Assembly: GCF_014287815.1 (NCBI RefSeq)
Contig: NZ_JACOOQ010000001.1
Location: 262,337 to 326,336, forward strand
Origin: Clostridium lentum
GTDB taxonomy: Bacteria; Bacillota; Clostridia; Clostridiales; Clostridiaceae
Direction: 5' to 3'
DNA: 64,000 bases
Under the pieces are notes generated by a model, which saw only the letters and a list, made by a program, of their open reading frames with translations, was not told the DNA's origin and did not search any database. Shown in pieces: positions 52,493-60,647 of this stretch (the stretch's first letter is position 1; the number at the start of each line of letters is the position of its first letter). Made by a program: the position numbers and the translations under genes.

Positions 52493-52521
52493 TTGAAGTG
52501 ATAATCATTCTCATATACAAT
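52493..52521 (+). promoter_or_regulatory. Sigma-A promoter of the siderophore-uptake operon
   Basis: TTGAAG (52493-52498) and TACAAT (52516-52521) are 17 bp apart, with the Fur box filling the spacer. The transcript would start near 52528, giving a 45-nt leader. Confidence 0.65.
52499..52513. promoter_or_regulatory. Fur box
   Basis: TGATAATCATTCTCA matches the 7-1-7 Fur consensus TGATAATNATTATCA at all but one position, lying between the -35 and -10. Confidence 0.8.
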
Positions 52522-52571
52522 TTGAACATAGCAAAATGCAGAAAACAAATGAAGTGTGGAGGTACGCAAAG

Positions 52572-53522
52572 ATGAAAAGAAGTTTATTAAAAACATTGGC
52601 ATTGGCTTGTGTGACAAGTGTAATGCTTATGGGATGTGGTAAAACAGGAAATGTTGCAGAAAATGTTGCTAAAGAAGATACAATGGTAGTTACAGATGTA
52701 AGAGGAGAAGTTGAAATACCATCAAATCCTAAGAGAATAGTTGATTTAAGTGGAAATAGTGATATTTTATCAATTTTAGGATATGATGTTGTAGGTACAG
52801 CCAATAGTGATGCTTATGATTATACTAAATTTCCTTCATATTTAGAAGAAACATTAAAAGGTGCTGAAATTTTAGGATATAGTATGCAAGATACTATGGA
52901 TGTAGAAGCTGTAATGAATTTAAATCCAGATTTAATCGTTATATCAACAGTTCAAGAAAAAATGTATGATCAATTAAGTGAAATTGCTCCAACAGTAATG
53001 ATTCAATTAGAAGCTTTAAATTGGAAAGATGATGTTAGAAACTTAGCAAAAGTATTTGATAGAGAAGAAGTAGCTGAAACTTGGTTAAGTAATTATGAAA
53101 CAAAAGCTAAAGAAACAGGAGATAAAATTAAAGCTGAATATGGTGAAGATACAACATATCTTTCATTCTTAGCAAGTGGTGGACAATTCTTTGTGTTTGA
53201 TGGTGCAGGATTTGGAGATGTATTATATAACGATATGGGATTAGCTAAACCATCAGGAATGCCAGAACAAACTGATATAAGCCTTCCAGTTGTTACATAC
53301 GAAGGATTAGCATCAATAGAAGCAGATTACATATTTGCAATAGCTACAGATGAAGATTTAGCTCAAATGGAATCAAATGCAATTTGGAACAACTTACCAG
53401 CAGTTAAAGAAGGTCATGTAAAGGTGTTACCTTCATCACCATACTTTAACCAAGGATACAGCTGTATAGGTAGAGAAAAATTAGTAGATGAAATAGGTGA
53501 CATGTTAAATGAAACAAAGTAG
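52572..53522 (+). CDS. Iron-siderophore-binding lipoprotein
   Basis: The 316-residue solute-binding lipoprotein (type III fold) has a signal with lipobox MLMGC (Cys at about 24). The first lobe has the typical RIVDLSGNSDILSILGYDVV-like strand-helix (about 64) and NPDLIVIS (about 118); the second lobe contains VLPSSPYFNQGYSCIG near the end. This class captures ferric siderophores, heme or cobalamin; ferric siderophore is most likely because of the Fur box and AraC regulator. The ATG at 52572 is preceded by GGAGG; an in-frame ATG at 52536 would overlap that site. First gene of a five-gene operon. Confidence 0.92.
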   Translation: MKRSLLKTLALACVTSVMLMGCGKTGNVAENVAKEDTMVVTDVRGEVEIPSNPKRIVDLSGNSDILSILGYDVVGTANSDAYDYTKFPSYLEETLKGAEILGYSMQDTMDVEAVMNLNPDLIVISTVQEKMYDQLSEIAPTVMIQLEALNWKDDVRNLAKVFDREEVAETWLSNYETKAKETGDKIKAEYGEDTTYLSFLASGGQFFVFDGAGFGDVLYNDMGLAKPSGMPEQTDISLPVVTYEGLASIEADYIFAIATDEDLAQMESNAIWNNLPAVKEGHVKVLPSSPYFNQGYSCIGREKLVDEIGDMLNETK

Positions 53523-54501
53523 TAAGCGTTTATCAATATTTTTGATTTGCAGTTTGTTACTTTTAGTAGTAGGACTGGTTCTAGCCGTAAGGTTAGGATC
53601 CGTCCATATTGCTTTTTCAGACATTTTTAACAGTATTTTTAATTATAGTGAAACTTTAGAACTTATGCTTGTTAGAGATGTTCGTATTCCAAGAGCACTT
53701 TCTGTTTTAATGACAGGAGGAATACTAGGAGTAACAGGTGCAATGATTCAAGGTGTTACAAGAAACCCTATAGCAGAACCATCTATACTTGGTGTAAGTC
53801 AAGGGGCAACTTTAGTAATAGCTATTTTTTATGCAGCAGGAATAGGAATAACAACAAAAAATGTAATGATTGCTTCATTTATAGGAGCACTTATAACTGG
53901 TCTTATAGTTTTAGGCTTTATATCTAAAAAAGCAAATAATAATTCCATTGCAAAAATCCTTTTAGCAGGAACAGCCATGAGTACATTCTTCGTATCCTTA
54001 ACAACAGTAATAGGACTTTTAACAAATCAATCTCAAATGATAGGTTTCTGGGTTTCAGGAGGATTTAGAAATGCAACTTGGGCAGATTTTAAACTTGTAT
54101 TTATTGTAGGAATTATAGGTCTTATAATTACAATGATATTATCACCAAAGATAAATATTTTAAATCTTGGAGATGATGTGGCCATTGGTCTTGGTGAAAG
54201 TCCAGAAAAAATAAGATTTATTACACTTATGGTTATGATACCTATGATTGCAGCAGCTGTTGCAGTAGGAAAGAACATAGCATTTGTAGGGCTTATTATC
54301 CCTCAAGTAGTAAGAAAGATTTTAGGTGAAGATTATAGAAAAAATATTCCTTGTTCATTTTTACTTGGAGCAGTGCTTTTAACTTATGCTGATATTGCAG
54401 CAAGAATGTTATTTAATCCATATGAAACTCCTATTGGAGTATTTACAGCAATTATAGGAATACCATTCTTTATTTCAGTGGCTAGAAAGGAGAGAGGATA
54501 A
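53509..54501 (+). CDS. FecCD-family iron-siderophore permease 1
   Basis: A 330-residue inner-membrane permease of the FecCD/BtuC family with about nine or ten hydrophobic segments. Marks are RDVRIPRALSVLMTGGILGVTGAMIQ (about 57), TRNPIAEPSILGVSQGA (about 83), the ATPase-coupling loop GLGESPEKIRF (about 226) and IAFVGLIIPQVVRKILG (about 260). Its start overlaps the binding-protein stop by 14 bp, and its stop shares a base with the next permease start, showing coupled expression. Confidence 0.93.
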   Translation: MKQSSKRLSIFLICSLLLLVVGLVLAVRLGSVHIAFSDIFNSIFNYSETLELMLVRDVRIPRALSVLMTGGILGVTGAMIQGVTRNPIAEPSILGVSQGATLVIAIFYAAGIGITTKNVMIASFIGALITGLIVLGFISKKANNNSIAKILLAGTAMSTFFVSLTTVIGLLTNQSQMIGFWVSGGFRNATWADFKLVFIVGIIGLIITMILSPKINILNLGDDVAIGLGESPEKIRFITLMVMIPMIAAAVAVGKNIAFVGLIIPQVVRKILGEDYRKNIPCSFLLGAVLLTYADIAARMLFNPYETPIGVFTAIIGIPFFISVARKERG

Positions 54502-55511
54502 TGAAGAAAAATAAATTTAAATTAGTTTTAATAATTTTAATGGCTTTATTAATAATCTCCTTTGGAGTGTCCCTATGTTGGGGTACATATAAGGTTACAC
54601 CTTTAGAAGTTATAAATACTTTACTTGGAAATGGAAGTAAACTTCAAAATACAGCAATATTAAGTATAAGATTACCAAGGCTTTTAGTGGGAGCATTTGT
54701 TGCCATTGCATTATCAACAGCAGGAGCAATACTTCAAACCATCACTAAAAATGATTTAGCTGATACAGGAATAATAGGTATAAACGCTGGTGCAGCAGTG
54801 GCAGCAGTATTATTCATTACATATTCTACAGGAGCTTATTATAGTGAATTAGGACAACTTTCAATATTTGTACTGCCATTTATGGCCATAGTAGGTGCAT
54901 CAGTTACAGCTATTATAATTTATATGATGTCAACAACTCATGAAGGAATAAGACCTAAAAGGTTATTACTTATAGGAATTGGATTAAATGCAGCACTTAA
55001 TGCTTTTATAACTTTCTTTACATTTAGAGGTGGAGTAGGAGATTATAACAGAGTATTAATATGGACATCAGGAAGTCTTTGGGGATCAGGATGGAGCTAT
55101 GTAAAAGTGATTGTTCCAATAGTAGCTGTAATGTTTATATTGGTTTTATTAAACCATAAAAAATTAGATGTTTTAAATCTTTCAGATGAACTTGCCATAT
55201 CACTGGGATTAAATATAGAAAAAGAAAGAAAAAAATTCTTAAGCTTAGCAGTTGTTTTAGCAGGAACTGCCACAGCTTTTGCAGGAAATATTGGATTTTT
55301 AGGACTTATAGCACCACATATTGCAAAGAAATTAGTGGGACCTTATCATAAAAAGTTTATATCAGTATCAGCAATGATAAGTATAGTAATAGTACTTATT
55401 GCAGATGCAGTTTCGAGAAATTTATTTTCTCCAATTGAAATTCCAGTGGGAATAACAGTATCAATATTTGGAGTACCATATTTTATTTATTTAATGATGA
55501 AGGAGAAATAA
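54501..55511 (+). CDS. FecCD-family iron-siderophore permease 2
   Basis: A 336-residue partner permease, heterodimerising with the first. FecCD marks are IRLPRLLVGAFVAIALSTAGAILQ (about 56), TKNDLADTGIIGINAGAA (about 80), the coupling loop GLNIEKERKKFLSL (about 235) and IGFLGLIAPHIAKKLVG (about 262). The end MMKEK lies two bases before the ATPase gene. Together with the previous permease it forms the ferric-siderophore translocation channel. Confidence 0.93.
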   Translation: MKKNKFKLVLIILMALLIISFGVSLCWGTYKVTPLEVINTLLGNGSKLQNTAILSIRLPRLLVGAFVAIALSTAGAILQTITKNDLADTGIIGINAGAAVAAVLFITYSTGAYYSELGQLSIFVLPFMAIVGASVTAIIIYMMSTTHEGIRPKRLLLIGIGLNAALNAFITFFTFRGGVGDYNRVLIWTSGSLWGSGWSYVKVIVPIVAVMFILVLLNHKKLDVLNLSDELAISLGLNIEKERKKFLSLAVVLAGTATAFAGNIGFLGLIAPHIAKKLVGPYHKKFISVSAMISIVIVLIADAVSRNLFSPIEIPVGITVSIFGVPYFIYLMMKEK

Positions 55512-55513
55512 TT

Positions 55514-56305
55514 ATGGAAGCTATTAGTGTAAAAAACTTAAGTGTAGCATATGAAAATAACACAATAATTGAAGATTTAAGTTTATCCATACCTAAGGGG
55601 AAAATAAGTATAATAATTGGAGCTAATGGATGTGGTAAATCAACATTTTTAAAAACATTAGCTAGAATTAATAAACCTAAGGCTGGAGAAATTTTTATAA
55701 ATAAAAAAGATATTAAAAAGATAAATGAAAAGAATATAGCAAAGGAAGTGGCATTTCTTCCTCAAGGGCCAGTATGCCCAAGTGGACTTACAGTAAGAGA
55801 ACTTGTGGCCTTTGGTAGATTTCCACATCAAAAGCTTATTGGTGGCTTAAATAGTCATGATAAAGAAGTTATTGACTGGGCAATAAAAGAAACAGGACTA
55901 AGTGAATTTGCAGATAGAGAAGTTGAAAATTTATCTGGTGGCCAAAGACAAAGAGCTTGGATAGCAATGACTTTAGCTCAAGAAACAGAAATAATAATGC
56001 TAGATGAACCTACAACTTATTTAGATATGTCTTATCAGCTTGAAGTATTAGAAGTTCTTGAAAAGCTAAATAAAGAAAAGAATATTACAGTGGTTATAGT
56101 TCTTCATGAGCTTAATAATGCATGTAGATTTGCAGATAACATCATTGGATTTAAAAAAGGAAAAGTTATTTGTGAAGGAAAACCATTAGATGTAATTACT
56201 AAAGAAAATTTAAAGAAAATATACGGAATAGAAGCTAATCTTACAATAAGTGAAGATGGCAAGTATCCAATATGTATGGAATACGATCTTTTTAGGGAGG
56301 CTTAA
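55514..56305 (+). CDS. Iron-siderophore ABC transporter ATPase
   Basis: A 263-residue FepC/FhuC-type ATPase. Walker A GANGCGKSTFLKTL (about 36), VAFLPQGP Q-loop (about 78), signature LSGGQRQRAWIAMTLAQE (about 138) and Walker B IIMLDEPTTYLD (about 158) are intact, with the His switch in VVIVLHELNNACRFAD (about 193). It shares its last base with the next start. It completes the binding protein-permease-permease-ATPase uptake set. Confidence 0.94.
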   Translation: MEAISVKNLSVAYENNTIIEDLSLSIPKGKISIIIGANGCGKSTFLKTLARINKPKAGEIFINKKDIKKINEKNIAKEVAFLPQGPVCPSGLTVRELVAFGRFPHQKLIGGLNSHDKEVIDWAIKETGLSEFADREVENLSGGQRQRAWIAMTLAQETEIIMLDEPTTYLDMSYQLEVLEVLEKLNKEKNITVVIVLHELNNACRFADNIIGFKKGKVICEGKPLDVITKENLKKIYGIEANLTISEDGKYPICMEYDLFREA

Positions 56306-57567
56306 TGAGAAATAAAAACTTTTTAATAATAGTAATAGGGCAGATAATTTCTCTCTTTGGAAATGCCATACAAAGATTTAGTATGTCATTATACTTATTA
56401 GAGTTTACAGGAAGTACAGCTGTATTTTCACAGATATTAGCAATATCAACAATACCTTATATAATTTTTGCACCTATTTCAGGAAAGCTTTCTGATAGTG
56501 TAAATAGGAAAAAAATAATGGTATATTTAGATTTCTTTTGTGCAGCACTTATTGGAATATATGCATTTATATTATTAAGAGGAAATGATAGTGCACTTAT
56601 AGTTGGTACAGTGATGTTTATATTATCAATATGTTACACATTATATGGACCAGCAGTAACATCTTCCATACCTCAAATAGTAGATGAAGAAAATTTAACT
56701 TCTGCCAATGGAATAATAAATCAAGTAGGATCAATAGTAAATGTGGTAGGACCTATTTTAGCTGGAATACTTTATGGATTACTTGGAATAAAGGTTATTG
56801 TAATAATAAATGCTGTAAGTTTCTTATTATCAGCAATTATGGAAATGTTTTTAGATATTCCAGATGTGGCTAAGAATGATGAAAGTACAGAAAAACTAGT
56901 ATCAATGGACTTTGTAAAGAAATCTTTTGTGGATATGAAGGATAGCTTTGTATATTTAAAAAAGGAAAAGAAAGTTGTTCTTGCAATTATAGCTTCATAT
57001 GCTTTTTGTAATATATTCTTAGTACCTATTTTATCAATAGTTGCACCATATTTTATTAATGTATTACTTGCACTTCCATCAGAGATTTATGGAATTGTTG
57101 AAGGTGTATGTGTACTAGGTATGATATTAGGAGGTTTTTGGATAAGTATAAAACCAAAGATGTTCTCAATGAATAAGGTACATTATACATATTATCCTAT
57201 GATATCAGGGGTTATATTAATGTCCATATTAGGATTTATAAAGATAAATAATTATGCTATGGCAGCAATTTTTGCCTTTGGTGGATTATTAATTATGTTA
57301 TCTTTATCATTATCAAATGTACTTACATTAACATTTATACAAAAACAAGTTCCAGCAAATATGCTTGGACGTGTATCAGCATTTTCAGTGGCAGTGGCAA
57401 CGATAAGCGTTGCGCCAGGGCAATTATTATACGGACAAGTTATTGATATGGGGATTCCACTTGGAGTAATTCTTATTGTAACAGTGATATTTAATATTGG
57501 ACTTGTTGTCTTTATTAAGAAGAGGGTAAGTGACACAGTTGTGGAAAGTGAAGAAAAAGCAGCTTAA
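56305..57567 (+). CDS. MFS transporter in the siderophore operon (possible siderophore exporter)
   Basis: A 420-residue major facilitator protein of the EntS/DHA3 drug-exporter class with about twelve hydrophobic segments. Typical marks are QIISLFGNAIQRFSMSLYLL (about 10), the loop GKLSDSVNRKKIM (about 55) and PANMLGRVSAFSVAV (about 350). The start shares the last base of the ATPase gene, so it belongs to the iron operon. Exporters of this class expel siderophores after synthesis or after iron release, but no siderophore biosynthesis genes are in this window. It may instead recycle desferri-siderophore taken up from neighbours. Function is inferred from context. Confidence 0.85.
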   Translation: MRNKNFLIIVIGQIISLFGNAIQRFSMSLYLLEFTGSTAVFSQILAISTIPYIIFAPISGKLSDSVNRKKIMVYLDFFCAALIGIYAFILLRGNDSALIVGTVMFILSICYTLYGPAVTSSIPQIVDEENLTSANGIINQVGSIVNVVGPILAGILYGLLGIKVIVIINAVSFLLSAIMEMFLDIPDVAKNDESTEKLVSMDFVKKSFVDMKDSFVYLKKEKKVVLAIIASYAFCNIFLVPILSIVAPYFINVLLALPSEIYGIVEGVCVLGMILGGFWISIKPKMFSMNKVHYTYYPMISGVILMSILGFIKINNYAMAAIFAFGGLLIMLSLSLSNVLTLTFIQKQVPANMLGRVSAFSVAVATISVAPGQLLYGQVIDMGIPLGVILIVTVIFNIGLVVFIKKRVSDTVVESEEKAA

Positions 57568-57591
57568 GATAATGATGAAATATCAGTGATA

Positions 57592-57690
57592 AATGATGAA
57601 TTGAGGAATAAACTCATAAGTTTAGAAAACTGTATAATTAAGAATGAAAAATTAAAAATGAATATGCTTAATTAATTGAAAATTGATAAT
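57592..57690. repeat. Intergenic repeat family member (after the MFS gene)
   Basis: A 23-bp sequence beginning AATGATGAATTGAGG (57592-57614) is identical to 62226-62248. The following AATTAAGAATGAAAAATT-type sequence is also similar to that copy. It is an AT-rich, protein-free interspersed repeat, here next to an IS remnant. Confidence 0.65.
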
Positions 57691-57699
57691 TAAGTATAT

Positions 57700-58206
57700 C
57701 CAAGGAATTTGCCTGTGTGTTATGTGGTGTAGATAGATTAGGTAATTTATACACTGGATTAATATATGATGGTAGACCTAAATATACCGATATAAATAGG
57801 GCTCTATTAAATGTTGTTGAAGAGAATTCTATATTATGTACTGATAAGCATAGGAGCTATATCTTCTTTGCAGCTCAACATAATTTTGAATTACATCAAA
57901 TTAGAGATGGAAGAAAAACTATGGATATTTACAATATTCAAAGAGTTAATGCCTTTCATAGTAGTTTAAAAAGATGGATAAACAAGTTTAATGGAGTCTC
58001 AACAAAATACCTAACTAACTACTTATTCTGGTATAAGTGGAGGCAATTATTTAAAACAGAAATGGAAAGAAATAAGCCTAAAAAATTCTTTATTCATGCT
58101 AATTCAACATATTCTATATCTTTAATAAAGGATTTTAAAATCAGAAGACAAATATATATATATAAGGTAAGATATGTTTTATTTTACTGTTTTTTAATGT
58201 GCAATT
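57700..58206 (+). pseudogene. IS1595-type transposase remnant (5' truncated)
   Basis: About 168 C-terminal codons of an IS1595/ISXO2-like transposase survive. The frame reads FACVLCGVDRLGNLYTGLIY, then CTDKHRSY (one catalytic Asp region, about residue 47), NIQRVNAFHSSLKRWINKFN (about 83; the family's H...LK..M pattern before the last acidic residue) and STKYLTNYLFWYKWRQLFK. The N-terminal DNA-binding part and the first catalytic Asp are missing, so it cannot move. A repeat element (57.59 kb) touches its left end. There is no ribosome site. Confidence 0.65.
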
Positions 58207-58249
58207 AATATAATGATTGATGAACAATCTAAATGAATTGCGAACTAAA

Positions 58250-58288
58250 AAAATACCGCATATTTTTTATTTAATAATACGGTATTTT
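58250..58288 (-). terminator. Terminator of the GNAT gene (minus strand)
   Basis: AAAATACCG (58250-58258) pairs with CGGTATTTT (58280-58288); on the minus strand a run of T follows. It lies inside the left inverted repeat. Confidence 0.7.
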
Positions 58289-58340
58289 CATTAATTTTAT
58301 TTTCTTAATATATTAAATTTTATAATAAACTACCTAGAAT

Positions 58341-58847
58341 TTATTTAAAATAATTTAAATTATTCCAAATGAGTTTTTCTGAATTGGATTCTGTATCTCC
58401 AAAGTAGTCTATAAAATCTTTGTAATGTTTTGCACCCATTTTTTCATAAATTCTCTTTGCATTATCATTTCCTTTTACAATACAAATACTCATATGTTCA
58501 TAACCTTTAATATAAGCATAGCTTCCTACTGTATTGATAAGTTTTGTTCCAACACCTTTTCCTCTTGAAGTTTCAGAAACATGCAGTGAATCTAAATATA
58601 AGCAATTCTTTAATTCTTCATCTTCCTTACATGCAGAAAAACCTAAAATTTTTTTGTTTTCATACGCAACAAAGATCCTATGTTTTTCTTTATTAAGATA
58701 TTCTTGCCATTTCTTTATTCCTTCATTAACAGTCAATCCATTCAAAAAGTTATCTGGTAACAAACCTACATATGTTTTTTTCCAATTCATAACATATAAA
58801 CTTGCAATTGGTTCAATATCTTCAGCATTTGCTTCTCTAATATTCAC
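58341..58847 (-). CDS. GNAT-family N-acetyltransferase
   Basis: A 168-residue GNAT acetyltransferase. The fold is complete: NIREANAEDIEPIASLYVMNWKKTYVG (about 1-28), IFVAYENKKILGFSACKED (about 57), LDSLHVSETSRGKGVGTKLI (about 85, the acetyl-CoA loop RGKGVG) and SICIVKGNDNAKRIYEKMGA (about 116). The acceptor is unknown; the sequence is like many general small-molecule or peptide acetyltransferases. The start is a GTG at 58847 with AGGTGG 8 bp upstream; longer GTG starts would overlap the ribosome site. The gene is the only cargo between two inverted-repeat ends, suggesting lateral movement. Confidence 0.85.
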   Translation of the reverse strand: MNIREANAEDIEPIASLYVMNWKKTYVGLLPDNFLNGLTVNEGIKKWQEYLNKEKHRIFVAYENKKILGFSACKEDEELKNCLYLDSLHVSETSRGKGVGTKLINTVGSYAYIKGYEHMSICIVKGNDNAKRIYEKMGAKHYKDFIDYFGDTESNSEKLIWNNLNYFK

Positions 58848-58979
58848 TATATTCACCACCTAAAATTTAATTTATATAAATCAAGTTTAATATTATTATA
58901 AATAAATTATAGCACATTTTTTAATACCGTATTATTCAATTTTCAAAGATCATTTAGTTCGCAATATTAAAATATTGCG

Positions 58980-59112
58980 ATTTAAATGGACGTCTATTGG
59001 ACATCCCTTTATGTTATACTTATTTCCACATTATTTTAAAACAAAGCTAAAAATAATTGAAGCAGGAAAAGTTAATAAAAAAGAAGTAATAGTTGGAGAT
59101 TGGTATCTTTAA
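58980..59112 (+). pseudogene. Coding-like C-terminal remnant
   Basis: An open frame ends in ...TSIGHPFMLYLFPHYF, then KLKIIEAGKVNKKEVIVGD and WYL before a stop at 59110-59112. It has no plausible start and no ribosome site and follows directly after the inverted repeat of the GNAT cassette. The amino-acid composition looks protein-like, but I do not recognise the family. It may be the tail of a gene interrupted by the cassette. Confidence 0.35.
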
Positions 59113-59128
59113 TTGTTACTTCTTTTTT
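59077..59128 (+). terminator. Terminator (AAAAAAGAAGTAA type)
   Basis: A 13-bp stem, AAAAAAGAAGTAA (59077-59089) with TTACTTCTTTTTT (59116-59128), surrounds the stop of the remnant frame. A near copy is at 62412-62458. Confidence 0.8.
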
Positions 59129-59186
59129 GTGAAATTGTAAATTTTGAATGAGGACAAGTGAACCGTACCATAAATAAGTGAGGTTT

Positions 59187-59229
59187 ATAGCTTTGGGCAT
59201 TGATATAACTTGCCTAAGGCTATTTTTTT
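59187..59229 (+). terminator. Second terminator
   Basis: ATAGCTTTGGGCA (59187-59199) pairs with TGCCTAAGGCTAT (59211-59223; two G-U) and is followed by T6. Confidence 0.8.
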
Positions 59230-59334
59230 ATCTAAAAATAACGTATCATAAGTAAGGTTATATTTACAAATTATGCTATAATAAACTTAAAGTGAAAGGT
59301 AAATAGGAACTACTGATTTTATAGGAGGAAAGTG

Positions 59335-59953
59335 ATGGATTATTATGCACGTGCAAAAAAATTTATATTAAAGAATGCAAGACCTCTTGATATGGCAAGA
59401 TGGAACTACTTATTCGAAAATGGAAGTAAGGAAGATGTTATTAATATTTTAAAAACTTATCAAAATACTGATGGTGGATTTGCAAATGCACTTGAACCTG
59501 ATTGTTGGAATATTAATTCAACACCATTGCAAACCTGGGCAGCAACTAGAATCATAAAAGAAATTAATTTAGATGATAAAAACCATCCAATAATAAAAGG
59601 GATTATAGATTCTTTATCATCTAATGATGAATTTGATGGTCATAGATGGAATGCTTTAAATATTACAAAAACAAATTAAACAAGTTATAACATATGACAC
59701 TAAAAGATGGAGTAATGATTATATATGCAAGCCGTCATTGTTCATAGACAGTAAGTCAAGTGATTTTTATTTAGAAAACAAGGATATATGTGATTTTGAA
59801 TGTCAATTTATTTTAAATATTCAAAATAATGATGGTTCTTGGAATGTTACATGGGATTGGAATAATTATCTTAAAGAGTGGGCTATAAGCAAAAATTGGT
59901 GGAAATCAGATATTATTATAAAAAATATTAAGTATATTAAGGAATTTCAGTGA
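59335..59953 (+). pseudogene. Broken terpene-cyclase/prenyltransferase-repeat-like gene
   Basis: Two pieces of one gene remain. Codons from the ATG at 59335 (AGGAGG upstream) give YYARAKKFILKNARPLDMAR, then YQNTDGGFANALEPD and the FDGHRWNALN region, ending at a stop at 59677-59679. A second stretch from about 59690 to 59953, in a different frame, contains ENKDICDFECQFILN, NNDGSWNVTWDWNNYLKEWA and WWKSDIIIKNIKYIKEF. Intact relatives are about 300 residues, with DGGF/DGSW repeats resembling squalene-hopene-cyclase/prenyltransferase toroids. The middle (about 90-100 codons) is deleted and the frame is shifted, so it is not functional. Confidence 0.75.
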
Positions 59954-59979
59954 TAAATTCTATTTGTGGAGGTGTTAGA

Positions 59980-60489
59980 ATGAATTTTTCGCTTGTTACT
60001 ATTATTGATGAAGACTTAAATCAGTATAAAGCAGACATACAAGAAGCATTCCAAAAAGGGTTTGAAGATGTTTTTGGTAAGACTGAGGATATTATTCTTC
60101 CTGAAAAAGATATTGACAATTCTTTAAATCAAAAGAACTCAGTTGCATATAAAGCAGTTGTTGATGGTGAAATGGTTGGAGGTGCTGTTGTGGTAATTGA
60201 TGAAAAAACTCAGCACAATTATCTTGATTTTCTTTATGTTAAGTGTGGCACTAGTAGTAAAGGTATTGGTAAGGCAATGTGGGATGAAATTGAAAGATTG
60301 CATCCTGAAACAAAGGTATGGGAAACTTGCACCCCATATTTTGAGAAAAGAAACATTCATTTTTATGTAAATAAATGTGGATTTCATATAGTAGAATTTT
60401 TAAATGAAAAGAATCAAGGATTAGATATGCCAGAAGATTTTATTGGTGATGGCGGACAGGGTATGTTTGTATTTAGGAAGCAAATGTAA
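59980..60489 (+). CDS. GNAT-family N-acetyltransferase (second)
   Basis: A 169-residue acetyltransferase with GNAT features: VAYKAVVDGEMVGGAVVVIDEKT (about 55), YLDFLYVKCGTSSKGIGKAMWDEIE (about 84, with the SKGIG cofactor loop) and IHFYVNKCGFHIVEFLNE (about 127). The acceptor is unknown. GGAGG at 7-bp spacing before the ATG at 59980 is preferred over an upstream in-frame start at 59950. It follows the broken gene and lies in the accessory region. It is unrelated at close range to the cassette GNAT, having a different sequence. Confidence 0.82.
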   Translation: MNFSLVTIIDEDLNQYKADIQEAFQKGFEDVFGKTEDIILPEKDIDNSLNQKNSVAYKAVVDGEMVGGAVVVIDEKTQHNYLDFLYVKCGTSSKGIGKAMWDEIERLHPETKVWETCTPYFEKRNIHFYVNKCGFHIVEFLNEKNQGLDMPEDFIGDGGQGMFVFRKQM

Positions 60490-60555
60490 TGTGACAACTA
60501 GGAATTTGCACGTGGGATTGTTATATATTCTAAGAAGGGATTATAAAGCTAAAAT

Positions 60556-60592
60556 TGAGCCAATAATATTAAAAGTATTATTGGCTTATGTT
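60556..60592 (+). terminator. Hairpin after the second GNAT gene
   Basis: AGCCAATAATA (60558-60568) pairs perfectly with TATTATTGGCT (60576-60586); the T-run is weak, and TTATAATT follows, which could be the next promoter's -10. Confidence 0.6.
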
Positions 60593-60647
60593 ATAATTGT
60601 TGTAATTAAATAGTGGAAAATATAATTAAGGAAGTGATGGTTAATTC

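Larger units (their letters stand above)
58237..58965. mobile_element. Inverted-repeat cassette carrying a GNAT gene
   Basis: A 729-bp segment is bounded by 13-bp perfect inverted repeats ATTGCGAACTAAA (58237-58249) and TTTAGTTCGCAAT (58953-58965). Just inside is a second perfect 14-bp inverted pair, AATAATACGGTATT (58273-58286) and AATACCGTATTATT (58923-58936). The only gene inside is the acetyltransferase on the minus strand. No transposase and no obvious target-site duplication were found. It resembles a non-autonomous mobile cassette or a MITE with a passenger gene. Confidence 0.55.
58966..59334 (+). other. 369-bp gap with a gene remnant and two terminators
   Basis: The gap contains a probable gene tail (58980-59112) and two rho-independent terminators (59077-59128 and 59187-59229). 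After 59230 it is AT-rich, with AAGGTTATATTTACAAATTATGC-like sequence (about 59261) leading to a likely promoter for the next gene. Its GAAGTAATAG hairpin sequence recurs in a related terminator at 62.41 kb. Confidence 0.5.
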
